A stretch of DNA of 64,000 nt from Tritrichomonas musculus (taxonomy: Eukaryota > Parabasalia > Tritrichomonadida > Tritrichomonadidae), in NCBI GenBank assembly GCA_039105265.1, contig JAPFFF010000021.1:1488001-1552000 (forward strand), read 5' to 3'. Numbering within the stretch: position 1 is the stretch's first letter; every line of letters starts with the position of its first letter. A program made the position numbers and the translations under genes. Below, piece after piece: positions 20,799 to 28,896 of this stretch. The notes beneath the pieces are model-generated. The model was given only the letters and a program-made list of their open reading frames with translations, was not told the DNA's origin and made no database searches.

Positions 20799-20894
20799 TG
20801 AAATCAGCATTGAGCATGCGCAAGTATTAAGGATGTGCAAAAAAAATATTTTTACTGTTTTTTTTTATTCGTACGGACTAAGTCCCTAGGCGTT

Positions 20895-22784
20895 TTACTC
20901 ATAGCCTGCTGGAACGCCAGTCTGATAATATTCGACTCCATTAACGCTCCAAGTGAAGTATGTATCAGAACAAATCCAGGCTTCTGGTGACGGAGGATGC
21001 ATGTCGGGATATTCTGGGTCGGGAATAAAGTATGTGTCATCATCGCCACGATACATTGGCTGACCTCTGAACGTAACGGTTATTGAGGTACTTCCTGTGT
21101 CTATTCCGTCAAATACATAGCCTGCATTGCTCCTTTCAAGTTGGAAGTTTATACCAAAAGATGTTCCGTCTGAGCGGCAATTTGTATATCTTTTTCCTGT
21201 TGCTGGGTCGTTTAATGGTTGCGTGAAAGAGTCTTCAAATTCTTGTGTGGCTTCTAAGGCTCCATCTAGTTCGTTTGCGATAAGTTGATGTTGATAAAAT
21301 CTTGCAGCACAAGTATTGGCAAATTCTGTGTCTGGGTATGTTCTTTTATTGACTACAAGCTGGACATTTTGATACATAATATTATCGAAACAAGTAATGT
21401 CAGCAGGAGATTTTGGAAACATCATCGTGATATTTGTCGCATTTCTCAATGGAATTGACTTACTGATTTCGAGACCGTTTACTTTGGCAGTTCCTTCGAA
21501 TATTTCTCTTGTAAGTTCCTGAGACGGAATCAATAAAGGAGTCTGTAATTCTCTGACAAGTCCTTGATAAACATCTGGTTTGAGACCAAAACCTGCCAAA
21601 TTTGAACGACCTAATTGAATAGTTCCTCCAAGGACATCCAAAGTAATTTTCTCTGTTTTGAGATTTATATTGTCCGATTTTGTTGTGGCAAGTAAGGCGC
21701 CTTTCAATTCACTTTTGATAATTTTGACAGTATCTCCTGGATCCAATGGTTTGTCTGGATTAGCTGCTGCGATTAATTCTGCAAATTCTCTTTTATTGAC
21801 ATCATCTCTTGAAACTCCATATTTTGTAAATTCTTCGTCAGTATATCCGAAATCAATTGTTGGATGTTCCAAAACATCGTCATCATATACATTTGCGCCT
21901 TTGTATCTTTGGTATTCGATATGAAGTTTTTGGGAAGGAGTTGGTTTGGCAGAATAATGAGAAACAATAACAGATGGACGGCCTATTTGTGTGAATTTTC
22001 TTGATATTGGGATGACAGCAGGCATTTCTTCGGCAATTTCTTTGTCTTCCAAAAATTGTAGAGTTTCCTTAACGATATTTGGATTGATTTGTGCCCAGAC
22101 AAGAGCGCGTAAAGATGTTTTGACCTCTTCTTCTATCTCTCCACAAATTGCGTTTGGATATAACTGCCATGCCTGAAGAGCAAGTTGGTCGACAAATGGG
22201 ATGGTTAATTCAATGGTAAATTTATGTGGTTGTCCATCAGCAATATCCTTTAAATCAACATAACAACCGCAAACAGATGGGGAGAATTGACTGACATTTT
22301 CCCAAGTTGAATGAGAATATTTTGATGTTGCTTTTGCATCACGAGGTTTGATGGAATTATAGGCGAAAGATTCTCTTTGGAGTTCGTCTTGTCGATATGC
22401 GCCTAAGAGTTTATCATTTATCCAGAAGCGACAATCTTCATAAAATTCTACAGCATTCTTGAATCCGACAAATATTTTCATCAATCCATTTGTATCTGCA
22501 GATACGTCAATGGGCTGGGACAATTTAATGATGAAATCAAGGAGAATTGTGGTAAAAGACTTTTCAATTTGGGTGATTGTATGGCCGGAATGAGATAATT
22601 TGATACGTGTTTTTGTGCCGACTGGGAGTGGGGCGTCTTTGTCTTTGAACTCTTCCAGAACGAAAGAAAATGTATTATCTCCTCCATTTCTTTGAATGAG
22701 ATTTCGTAATTTTGACTGGAAAAATGAGAGAACATCGCCTTCATCATTTCCTAAATTTTTTGTCTGTGCGTTGTAGTAGGTCAT
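20895..22784 (-). CDS. Polinton major capsid protein candidate (double jelly-roll type)
   Basis: The start at 22784 (MTYYNAQTKN) is preferred over the upstream ATG at 22808 because it follows ATCAAATG. The roughly 630-residue product is the right size for a Polinton double jelly-roll capsid protein and is beta-rich throughout. It has an early segment FTTILLDFIIKLSQPIDVSA with FVGFKNAVEFYEDCRFWIND, and a late QLERSNAGYVFDGIDTGSTS. Trichomonas Polintons encode such a protein next to the packaging ATPase, penton and protease genes. I cannot confirm the fold without a structure prediction, so the call rests on length, composition and place. Confidence 0.65.
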   Translation of the reverse strand: MTYYNAQTKNLGNDEGDVLSFFQSKLRNLIQRNGGDNTFSFVLEEFKDKDAPLPVGTKTRIKLSHSGHTITQIEKSFTTILLDFIIKLSQPIDVSADTNGLMKIFVGFKNAVEFYEDCRFWINDKLLGAYRQDELQRESFAYNSIKPRDAKATSKYSHSTWENVSQFSPSVCGCYVDLKDIADGQPHKFTIELTIPFVDQLALQAWQLYPNAICGEIEEEVKTSLRALVWAQINPNIVKETLQFLEDKEIAEEMPAVIPISRKFTQIGRPSVIVSHYSAKPTPSQKLHIEYQRYKGANVYDDDVLEHPTIDFGYTDEEFTKYGVSRDDVNKREFAELIAAANPDKPLDPGDTVKIIKSELKGALLATTKSDNINLKTEKITLDVLGGTIQLGRSNLAGFGLKPDVYQGLVRELQTPLLIPSQELTREIFEGTAKVNGLEISKSIPLRNATNITMMFPKSPADITCFDNIMYQNVQLVVNKRTYPDTEFANTCAARFYQHQLIANELDGALEATQEFEDSFTQPLNDPATGKRYTNCRSDGTSFGINFQLERSNAGYVFDGIDTGSTSITVTFRGQPMYRGDDDTYFIPDPEYPDMHPPSPEAWICSDTYFTWSVNGVEYYQTGVPAGYE

Positions 22785-22855
22785 TTGATTTAATATAAAA
22801 AATGACAATAAAGGAGTTGTAAAGTTTGTTATATGAACATTTTACTTAAAAGGAA

Positions 22856-23161
22856 ATGGCATTCGGAAGTTGGTTTAAAAACATCATTAACGGAGCAAAA
22901 AATGTAATCGGAAAAGCATTACCGGTACTGAAAAAAGGTGCTGAAATTGTGTCAAAAGTCGCTCCAGTACTTGGCGGGGCGATAGGAGGACCTGTAGGAA
23001 ATGTAATCAATAAAATAGGCGATTATGCAGGAAAATTTGCTGGGAATAAATCTTTGGGAGTAAACGGCGCAGGTATAAGACAGACAAATAATAGTTGGTC
23101 TCAGCCTATTAACGGTCCATCAACTAATCCAGGAAGATTTGATATTCCTTTGTTGAAGTAA
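22856..23161 (+). CDS. Small amphipathic Polinton protein (Gly/Ala/Val-rich)
   Basis: This 101-residue protein opens with an amphipathic helix (WFKNIINGAKNVIGKALPVL) followed by a Gly-rich hydrophobic segment (VAPVLGGAIGGPVGNVINKI) and a polar tail. The pattern is like small membrane-active or minor core proteins of adenovirus-like and Polinton particles (for example pVI/pX-like). That likeness is compositional, not proven homology. It shares the start context AAAAGGAAATG with the next gene. Confidence 0.6.
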   Translation: MAFGSWFKNIINGAKNVIGKALPVLKKGAEIVSKVAPVLGGAIGGPVGNVINKIGDYAGKFAGNKSLGVNGAGIRQTNNSWSQPINGPSTNPGRFDIPLLK

Positions 23162-23193
23162 GATGAATTTTATTTGTGTTTATTGAAAAGGAA

Positions 23194-23586
23194 ATGAACG
23201 ACATCAAAGTAATCGAGCCTATCTCAAAGCATACAAAAGAGTTTGATACAGTTGATGAATTCAATTTATACTATAACAAGAATAAAGAAGAAATGGATAA
23301 ACTTACGACACATAAACTCAATAAATTATATCTCATAAAATGGTATCGAATAACTAGAATCAAAAATGTGTTGAGTCTCAAAAAAATGAAGCAAAATTCA
23401 CAATATGAAATTGACCTTGGCAACGAGCTAGATGAACTAAAAAAAGAGATACAATATATTCGCGAAATAGCGAAGTTGGTAGAACCAATGAAAGAGACAA
23501 TAAATAACATCATCCATTTCTTAAATCCTCAGACTGAAATAGAAGTATTGCCGCCGTCTGATACCTGTACAATTAGGCAGGAATGA
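23194..23586 (+). CDS. Polinton coiled-coil protein of unknown function
   Basis: The ATG at 23194 sits in AAAAGGAAATG, the same context as the preceding gene, so it is preferred to upstream non-ATG starts. The product of about 130 residues is charged and strongly helical (ELDELKKEIQYIREIAKLVEPM), probably a coiled coil. Its 3' end overlaps that of the convergent ATPase gene by 58 bases. Not recognised. Confidence 0.55.
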   Translation: MNDIKVIEPISKHTKEFDTVDEFNLYYNKNKEEMDKLTTHKLNKLYLIKWYRITRIKNVLSLKKMKQNSQYEIDLGNELDELKKEIQYIREIAKLVEPMKETINNIIHFLNPQTEIEVLPPSDTCTIRQE

Positions 23587-24344
23587 GAATCTGGACAATA
23601 ATTTTTTTCTTCAGACAATTGCCTGTACAAATTGTAGAACTCCTCAAAGTCCAAATTACTTGCTGATTGGGAATAAATATAGTGTAGTTGTTGACGGTTG
23701 AAGCAAGGAAAAACGAACAAAGTTGTAATCTCATTTTTGATATGTGGTTTGATGCCTTTCCATCCTTGAATCAATAAAAAGTAGGAAATATTTGTGTGTC
23801 TGCATCTTCGGAGCTGTTGGGAGAAAAACGATTCTTCGGACGAAAATAATTTGTTGTTTGAGATGTCATCAAAAAGTATCAATGTATGGAGGAAATCTTT
23901 ACTGAAATCAGTAATGTGAAGGACCTTAAACATATCATTTTTTTGTCCATCATCTAGTCGTTCTTCCAATCCTTCTCGCTTGACAAGATAGTAGAGGTTT
24001 TTTGCAGCAATTAATTCAGTGATAAAATCGACTGCCATCTTCTCGGAAACGGTAATATATGGCATTTTGATGAGGTGTTTGAGAGATTGGAAACTCCTAT
24101 CGTTTTCGTCACCATTTTTCGTGATATAGATTAGTAAGTGATGTGAGTCTAGAAGACTTATTTTGATAATTTCTTGGAGAGCAATGACGGTTTTTCCAGA
24201 ATTTTGTTTTCCGACGACGACATTTACAGAGTTATATTTTATATGAATATCATCGTGAATTGGCTCGATTAAAGCACCCGATAAATTGTTTGCGTTTTGT
24301 TTCAGAGTTTCTGAGACAATAGAATTTATTACTTTCAAACTCAT
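23529..24344 (-). CDS. Polinton DNA-packaging ATPase (FtsK/HerA, A32-like)
   Basis: This 271-residue protein has a Walker A motif near residue 45 (VVVGKQNSGKTVIALQEI) and a Walker B motif (LHTLILFDDISNN), followed by a sensor-like segment (QQLRRCRHTNISYFLLIQGW). Size and motif layout match the packaging ATPases of Polintons and related viruses, which pump DNA into the capsid. It is part of a minus-strand run with the three genes to its right. Confidence 0.88.
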   Translation of the reverse strand: MSLKVINSIVSETLKQNANNLSGALIEPIHDDIHIKYNSVNVVVGKQNSGKTVIALQEIIKISLLDSHHLLIYITKNGDENDRSFQSLKHLIKMPYITVSEKMAVDFITELIAAKNLYYLVKREGLEERLDDGQKNDMFKVLHITDFSKDFLHTLILFDDISNNKLFSSEESFFSQQLRRCRHTNISYFLLIQGWKGIKPHIKNEITTLFVFPCFNRQQLHYIYSQSASNLDFEEFYNLYRQLSEEKNYCPDSHSCLIVQVSDGGNTSISV

Positions 24345-24393
24345 TTACTTCCCAAAAGACTGCAAAAAAATAAGTGAAGATTTATTGGATTTT

Positions 24394-25698
24394 TTATGCA
24401 TGGAGATGTACAGCAGCTTCGTCATCATTTATCCAAGCATCATTATCTTCCCAATTACCTTGGCCTTCTTGAGTCCATTGATTGTCAGGATGTTCTTGTT
24501 CTAAATAATCGAAATCGTTAATTTCTGGTGGTTGTTGGGAATGTCCTTCGAATATTTCTGGTTTCTCCAATGTTGTTGCTGCATGGAGAATGGCATACAT
24601 GGCATGATTAGCAATGTGGTTTGAAAAGGCTTTTCTCTGTTGTTCATTATGACCATCTCTTATGTATAGAGTGTGGGCTATTAAATCACTAACAAGATCA
24701 TCAATTAGTTGTTTGTTCTTTTTCTTCAATTTATCGAAATCTTTACTATTTGGATCGACATTGCCTAATCCGAGCCTTACTACAAAAACATGTATAATAT
24801 AATAATTCCACATCATAGCACATGCCTTACTGTAAATCTGCATCTTGTATTTGCTAAGTGGTTTTTGCGTTATGTTTCCGATAGAGTTGTTGGTGATTAA
24901 TTTAGCGATTGCGTGATCGAACGCCTTTCTGAAAATAAAGTATTCGAATCTCCTGTATGAAGTCATTCTCTTGTTAGATGGTTTCTTATAGCCTTCATGT
25001 TTGTAATTTTGCCATGATTCTGGTACTGCCCATCCTTCCATATTACCTTTCATGTATGGATTTGGATTATTGACGTCAAAATGACCGCCAAATATGCTAT
25101 TAGCATGTTCTCTTGCGCTCTTAAATCCTGAATTTTTTCGGTCCTCTCTTGTGGGATATTCATTGAAGAAACCATATCGCATTGGCCAGTCGGATTTTGT
25201 TGTTGTATATCCATTTACATAGATGTATTTATTGTTGGCGTTTCTGATGGCGACATCAGGGATCTTATCTCCGTTTATATCTGCGTGGACAAGAGTCCAT
25301 GGACTATTTGGTGATTTCTCATTGTGTTTCTCAACCATTTTCTGCGCTCCTTGTGGAGAAATTGCTTGTGCGACACGTTTTATATCCTTTTTGAGTCTTA
25401 ATACTATGTGTTCCAAAGCCTCCATTCCCGCTTTATCACGTGCTCCTGCAGAACCGTGTCTAGATGGCAAATCTTTATACATAGCAGCAATTTGATATAA
25501 TGCTACTTCAGATCGTGGATCTAATCCTTGACGAGAAGTAGGTTGTTGGGCGGATATATTGTACTTTATAATTAAATCATTAATTAATCGTTCTATATTT
25601 TCGTTGGGTATATTAGGTTGTGTCATTTGATTTTGAAATAAAATTGTATTATCGTTGTTGTTATTTTGAGGTGTTGGCAGCTCTGCTGGCCGGGACAT
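24394..25698 (-). CDS. Polinton protein of unknown function with a DxNGDxxxD loop
   Basis: The ATG at 25698 is preferred; the frame is open further upstream but only with a TTG start. The product has a Pro/Asn-rich N-terminus, a helical middle, and near residue 150 the segment VHADINGDKIPDVAIRN, a perfect Asp-x-Asn-x-Asp-x-x-x-Asp loop as in calcium-binding EF-hand-like and FG-GAP repeats. The C-terminal half is helical, with an acidic tail (DNQWTQEGQGNWEDNDAW). It is likely a structural or scaffold protein from its place among the late genes. Not recognised further. Confidence 0.6.
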   Translation of the reverse strand: MSRPAELPTPQNNNNDNTILFQNQMTQPNIPNENIERLINDLIIKYNISAQQPTSRQGLDPRSEVALYQIAAMYKDLPSRHGSAGARDKAGMEALEHIVLRLKKDIKRVAQAISPQGAQKMVEKHNEKSPNSPWTLVHADINGDKIPDVAIRNANNKYIYVNGYTTTKSDWPMRYGFFNEYPTREDRKNSGFKSAREHANSIFGGHFDVNNPNPYMKGNMEGWAVPESWQNYKHEGYKKPSNKRMTSYRRFEYFIFRKAFDHAIAKLITNNSIGNITQKPLSKYKMQIYSKACAMMWNYYIIHVFVVRLGLGNVDPNSKDFDKLKKKNKQLIDDLVSDLIAHTLYIRDGHNEQQRKAFSNHIANHAMYAILHAATTLEKPEIFEGHSQQPPEINDFDYLEQEHPDNQWTQEGQGNWEDNDAWINDDEAAVHLHA

Positions 25699-25754
25699 AG
25701 TCCTTGAAGGGTTTTGAGGTGTTTGAGGAGGTCTTCTCAATTTGTTTAAGGGAT

Positions 25755-26435
25755 TTAATTCCGGAAAAGTCTCTCCTGCTTTAGTCTAAAGAAAAATCCA
25801 GAATACTCTTGAGGTTCCCTATGTGAAGTTTCTGGAGGTAAAGGGGGAGGAGTTGATGGAGGGACAGAAGGAATTTCACTATGTGAATATACTCTATCGA
25901 CAAAATGTTGAAGACTTTCCGAATTGATACGTCGAATATATCTATGATCGAAGTTGTCGTTTGCGGCAAAGTTATGAGAATTGAGTAAAGTTATGGCCGT
26001 ACGAATAATATTTCTTGGAAAAGCTTCGTCCCCATATTGTCTTAGGATTCGTTTGTCGACTCTATTAGATAATTCATTATAAAATGAGGGAGTAATTCGA
26101 ATCCATTTACTGAACATATAATCACCCATATCCACTAAATCTTCACTATAAGTTAAGGGTCTATCTATAGGATGTTCTGCTTGAAACTTTTGAATGAATC
26201 TATCTATTGTATTACTATCGACGACATTTGCATGAAGACCAAAATTGAAATCATTTAGAACTTTCAACAAATATCTAGCATATGTTTTATCCGCCAATAA
26301 TCCTCCCTGAGCATTCGTAGTAATGATATTGAATCCCAGTTCATTGTTGAGTCTATTACAATATCCTAATAATTTTTGAGTATTATTGCCTTGCATTACT
26401 TGTCCGGCAGTAAGTTTTATTGTTGATTTACTCAT
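25755..26435 (-). CDS. Polinton protein of unknown function, 226 residues
   Basis: The gene starts in ATCAAATGA, the same start context as the capsid candidate. The product is helical, with a Pro-rich C-terminal segment (SVPPSTPPPLPPETS) and no transmembrane segment or recognised motif. It sits between the protease candidate and the DxNGD protein on the same strand, so it is probably a late structural or accessory protein. Confidence 0.6.
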   Translation of the reverse strand: MSKSTIKLTAGQVMQGNNTQKLLGYCNRLNNELGFNIITTNAQGGLLADKTYARYLLKVLNDFNFGLHANVVDSNTIDRFIQKFQAEHPIDRPLTYSEDLVDMGDYMFSKWIRITPSFYNELSNRVDKRILRQYGDEAFPRNIIRTAITLLNSHNFAANDNFDHRYIRRINSESLQHFVDRVYSHSEIPSVPPSTPPPLPPETSHREPQEYSGFFFRLKQERLFRN

Positions 26436-26462
26436 TTGATTTCCAAAAAAATAAGGGGCTGT

Positions 26463-26993
26463 TTATATGCCACATTCCTTGATAAATCTACCATAATCCT
26501 TGCTCAGACCGGCACAATTAGGACGATTTGACTTAATTCTAGTATCTATTTCGTCAATCAAAAAGCCTGCGTCATATTGAAACATCTGGTGATATTCAAT
26601 CTCTTTGCCCTCCTTTGTTGTAAATTTCTTTGGTTCCCTTACAATAACCACGTCCTGTATCTTGTTTTTGCCGTTCTTTGCTGTGTCGATTGAGTAGTGG
26701 CTTCCCTTCTTGTTAAAGCATAGATATACCTTTTCACAGTCAAATAACTCACATAATTCTTTGTATAGAAACTGTTGATTCTTATAAATTGAGACGACTA
26801 AGGGCCTGCAAACTATTCTATTGGCGTTAAATTTGTCAGGAAAGAGATACTCTTTGTCGATGATAATATAGAATTCGTAGGCTGAATCGATGGCGGGGTC
26901 CTTCTCTTTGTGGGCCTCAATATATTCTTCCAATTTATCACACAATTTATTGACAGACAAGTAAAGTGGCTTTGTCATTTTTTGTATTTGCAT
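26463..26993 (-). CDS. Possible Polinton cysteine protease (adenain-like)
   Basis: This 176-residue protein is the expected size of a Polinton maturation protease. A histidine in KKGSHYSIDTAKN lies at about residue 100, and a cysteine in RPNCAGLSKDYGRFI near the C-terminus, in the His-then-Cys order of adenovirus-type proteases. These similarities are weak. It occupies the outermost right position, which in other Polintons may hold various genes, so other functions remain possible. Confidence 0.4.
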   Translation of the reverse strand: MQIQKMTKPLYLSVNKLCDKLEEYIEAHKEKDPAIDSAYEFYIIIDKEYLFPDKFNANRIVCRPLVVSIYKNQQFLYKELCELFDCEKVYLCFNKKGSHYSIDTAKNGKNKIQDVVIVREPKKFTTKEGKEIEYHQMFQYDAGFLIDEIDTRIKSNRPNCAGLSKDYGRFIKECGI

Positions 26994-27019
26994 TGGGGAT
27001 AAAAAATTATTTGTTTCAG

Positions 27020-27280
27020 AAAAAGTTTCAAAAAAGTTGATAGGTCCGAAATCAGGACTTTATTAGCGAGTATGACAAACATCTTTTTGAACCCAAATTG
27101 TTGAGTGAAAATAGGGGGGTCGACCCGCGGTACACGGGAAGTTGTTGGACGACTTTTTGAGTCAAAAAAGGGCTAAAATGAGGTGTTTGAGACCAAAAAA
27201 GTGCCCAAAATAAGGTGTTTTCAAAGGGTTTGTCAGGAGTTTGGACCGGAGGTCGAAAATCATGACAAACATATACTACT
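27020..27280 (-). repeat. Polinton right terminal inverted repeat
   Basis: This is the reverse complement of 7548-7809 and differs from it by one base in a C/G run, apart from the inner edge. It is followed by the TTAAT target duplication (27281-27285). Confidence 0.95.
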
Positions 27281-27285
27281 TTAAT

Positions 27286-27695
27286 CCTATCCTTATCCCT
27301 AACTTTAATATATTTTGAACAAAATCTCGCATTGATAAAGATGAACTTTTTGCAATTGATATATCGAGTTGCCCTGCAAGTTTTCCGACATATTGAGTTA
27401 TCATTGATTGAATTTCAGAAAAATTGGCTCTTTTCCTTCTTTCATCGTAATCTTTTGGGAATCCATCATCATCATTTCTTGAAAGTTTATATTGATGCTG
27501 GTGATGTTGAGGTGAACTTGTTTTAAAATCTTCTCGTCTACATTTGAATGTGCACCGACGAGGTCCATCACCAAAATCTTCGATTATATGACTACAACGG
27601 AAACAAGCACGTCCTGATTTTTCTCGATCAGGTAAAAAGCCAGCTGGAATTTTAACATCAGATCTTTGGTCTCTTGGAACAGGCATCTTTTTCAT
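27286..27695 (-). pseudogene. hAT transposase, N-terminal part
   Basis: The frame begins at an ATG at 27695 and covers about 135 codons up to the Polinton insertion point. It contains a zinc-finger-like pattern (ACFRCSHI ... RRCTFKC) and a basic, glutamine/histidine-rich stretch, as expected for the DNA-binding N-terminus of a hAT transposase. It continues in the part at 5936-7547. About 500 bp of AT-rich sequence lies between the ATG and the element's end at 28197. Confidence 0.82.
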
Positions 27696-28205
27696 TTTTT
27701 TTAATATAAAATGAAATTCATTTTATATTAAGTTAAATTTCAAAAACGTGGCAAAATTATATCACAATTTTCATAAAGCCATTCAAAATCTATTAATTCC
27801 ATATTACACCACTTTTTTTTAAATGATTTAACACTATGACATGGCACTTTTAATCTATGACATTAACGTGTTTTTTTGAAAGCTACCTTCAGAAATCTAT
27901 GACATGGTTACATTTTTTAATTCAAATATAATGACATGGTCAATTTTTTTTAGAAAAAATTGATAATTTATGATCGTAATTTTAACATTTTTTATACTTT
28001 TTTTTTTTTTTAAGAAAAAGTTATCGTAATTATTTGAAAATCAGATAAAAATTTTTGAAAAAGTTATATAATTCAATTAGAAAAAACTATAAAAATAATG
28101 ATAAAAAAAATGTTTTTTTCTGATATTTTTTAGAATAAAAGGTTATGGCATAGAATGTCATAGAAATTTTAAAAAAAGGGCATAAATATGAGCTATAATA
28201 TGAAA

Positions 28206-28604
28206 TTAATAATTTTTACTGTAAATCATTCAGTTCTCGGTTTTTACTTAAAAAATGATGAATCTATTGTAATAAAATGATTTTCATATCTTAGATCAAA
28301 TATTCTTAAGTTTTTTTCAATAAAAATGAAACTTCATATAAAAAATTATAATTTTGATTAAATATATTTCTAAATTATTAGATATTAATGAAGATATTAT
28401 AACATTTTTAGTATTAAATTTCACTTTTTCTATGAGATCTCAGAAATATTAACTTCAAAACTCTGAAATGAATAATGAATATACAACATTTATTAATCAC
28501 TTATTATTATTTAGTCATAGGATACATTATATAAAAAATATTGATTAAAATTAGAAAGATTCAAAATTTCAAAGATAATTTAGAGATGAAAAAATACAAA
28601 AAAA
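28206..28604. other. Intergenic, AT-rich, nothing recognised
   Basis: Between the hAT right target duplication and the first tRNA copy there is only A/T-rich sequence. The last 30 bp (GAGATGAAAAAATACAAAAA) are the conserved 3' flank shared by the three tRNA copies. Confidence 0.5.
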
Positions 28605-28676
28605 TTCTCCTGGGAGGAATCGAACCTCCTTCTTAGGCTCATTAGACCCATGTCCTAACCAGTGTACTACAAGAGA
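28605..28676 (-). tRNA. tRNA, anticodon AAT (Ile), copy 1
   Basis: On the minus strand a full 72-nt cloverleaf can be drawn. The acceptor TCTCTTG pairs with CAGGAGA, the T arm is GGAGG-TTCGATT-CCTCC, the D loop holds GGTTA, and the anticodon stem TGGGT/GCCTA has loop CTAATGA. T33 places the anticodon at AAT, which reads Ile. A T-run follows as a pol III terminator. Unlike copies 2 and 3, base 37 is G instead of A, which is unusual next to an AAT anticodon. Isotype is tentative because the acceptor starts with T1-A72. Confidence 0.82.
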
Positions 28677-28896
28677 TTATATTTATTATTCTACTATTTC
28701 CATTTTTATGCTTTATATGAATTTAATTATATCATTTTATGTAATAAGAAGATGCAGATATGAAAAAGATATACTGCTCCAAATATTTTATCACATGTGA
28801 GTTTCTTAACCATTTTGAAAAAATAAAAGAAGAATTATATAAAATTACTTTGTTTTTTATTTATATTTATTAAAGATTGCATTGGATTTTTAATTA

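Larger units (their letters stand above)
7548..27280. mobile_element. Polinton (Maverick), about 19.7 kb
   Basis: The element begins AGTAGTATATG and ends with the reverse complement CATATACTACT, with inverted ends of about 262 bp that differ mainly by a single-base run length. A 5-bp duplication TTAAT flanks it (7543-7547 and 27281-27285), inside the hAT transposase gene. It carries the Polinton hallmark set: protein-primed family B DNA polymerase, retroviral-type integrase, an FtsK/HerA-type packaging ATPase, a capsid-protein candidate and a possible cysteine protease, plus unknown genes on both strands. The near-identity of the ends suggests a recent insertion. It looks largely whole; a DNA transposon interrupts the polymerase, and perhaps one or two further breaks exist. 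Confidence 0.97.
5768..28197 (-). mobile_element. hAT transposon, interrupted by a Polinton
   Basis: The ends are short inverted repeats: TATAGCTCATTTTTATGCC at 5768 and its near-perfect reverse complement ending at 28197 (one mismatch in 19). They are flanked by an exact 8-bp target duplication ATATGAAA at 5760-5767 and 28198-28205, the standard for hAT elements. Without the Polinton the element is about 2.7 kb, a normal hAT size. It encodes one transposase on the minus strand: its N-terminal part at 27286-27695 and its C-terminal part with the hAT dimerisation domain at 5936-7547. The order of insertion is therefore hAT first, Polinton second. Confidence 0.92.
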
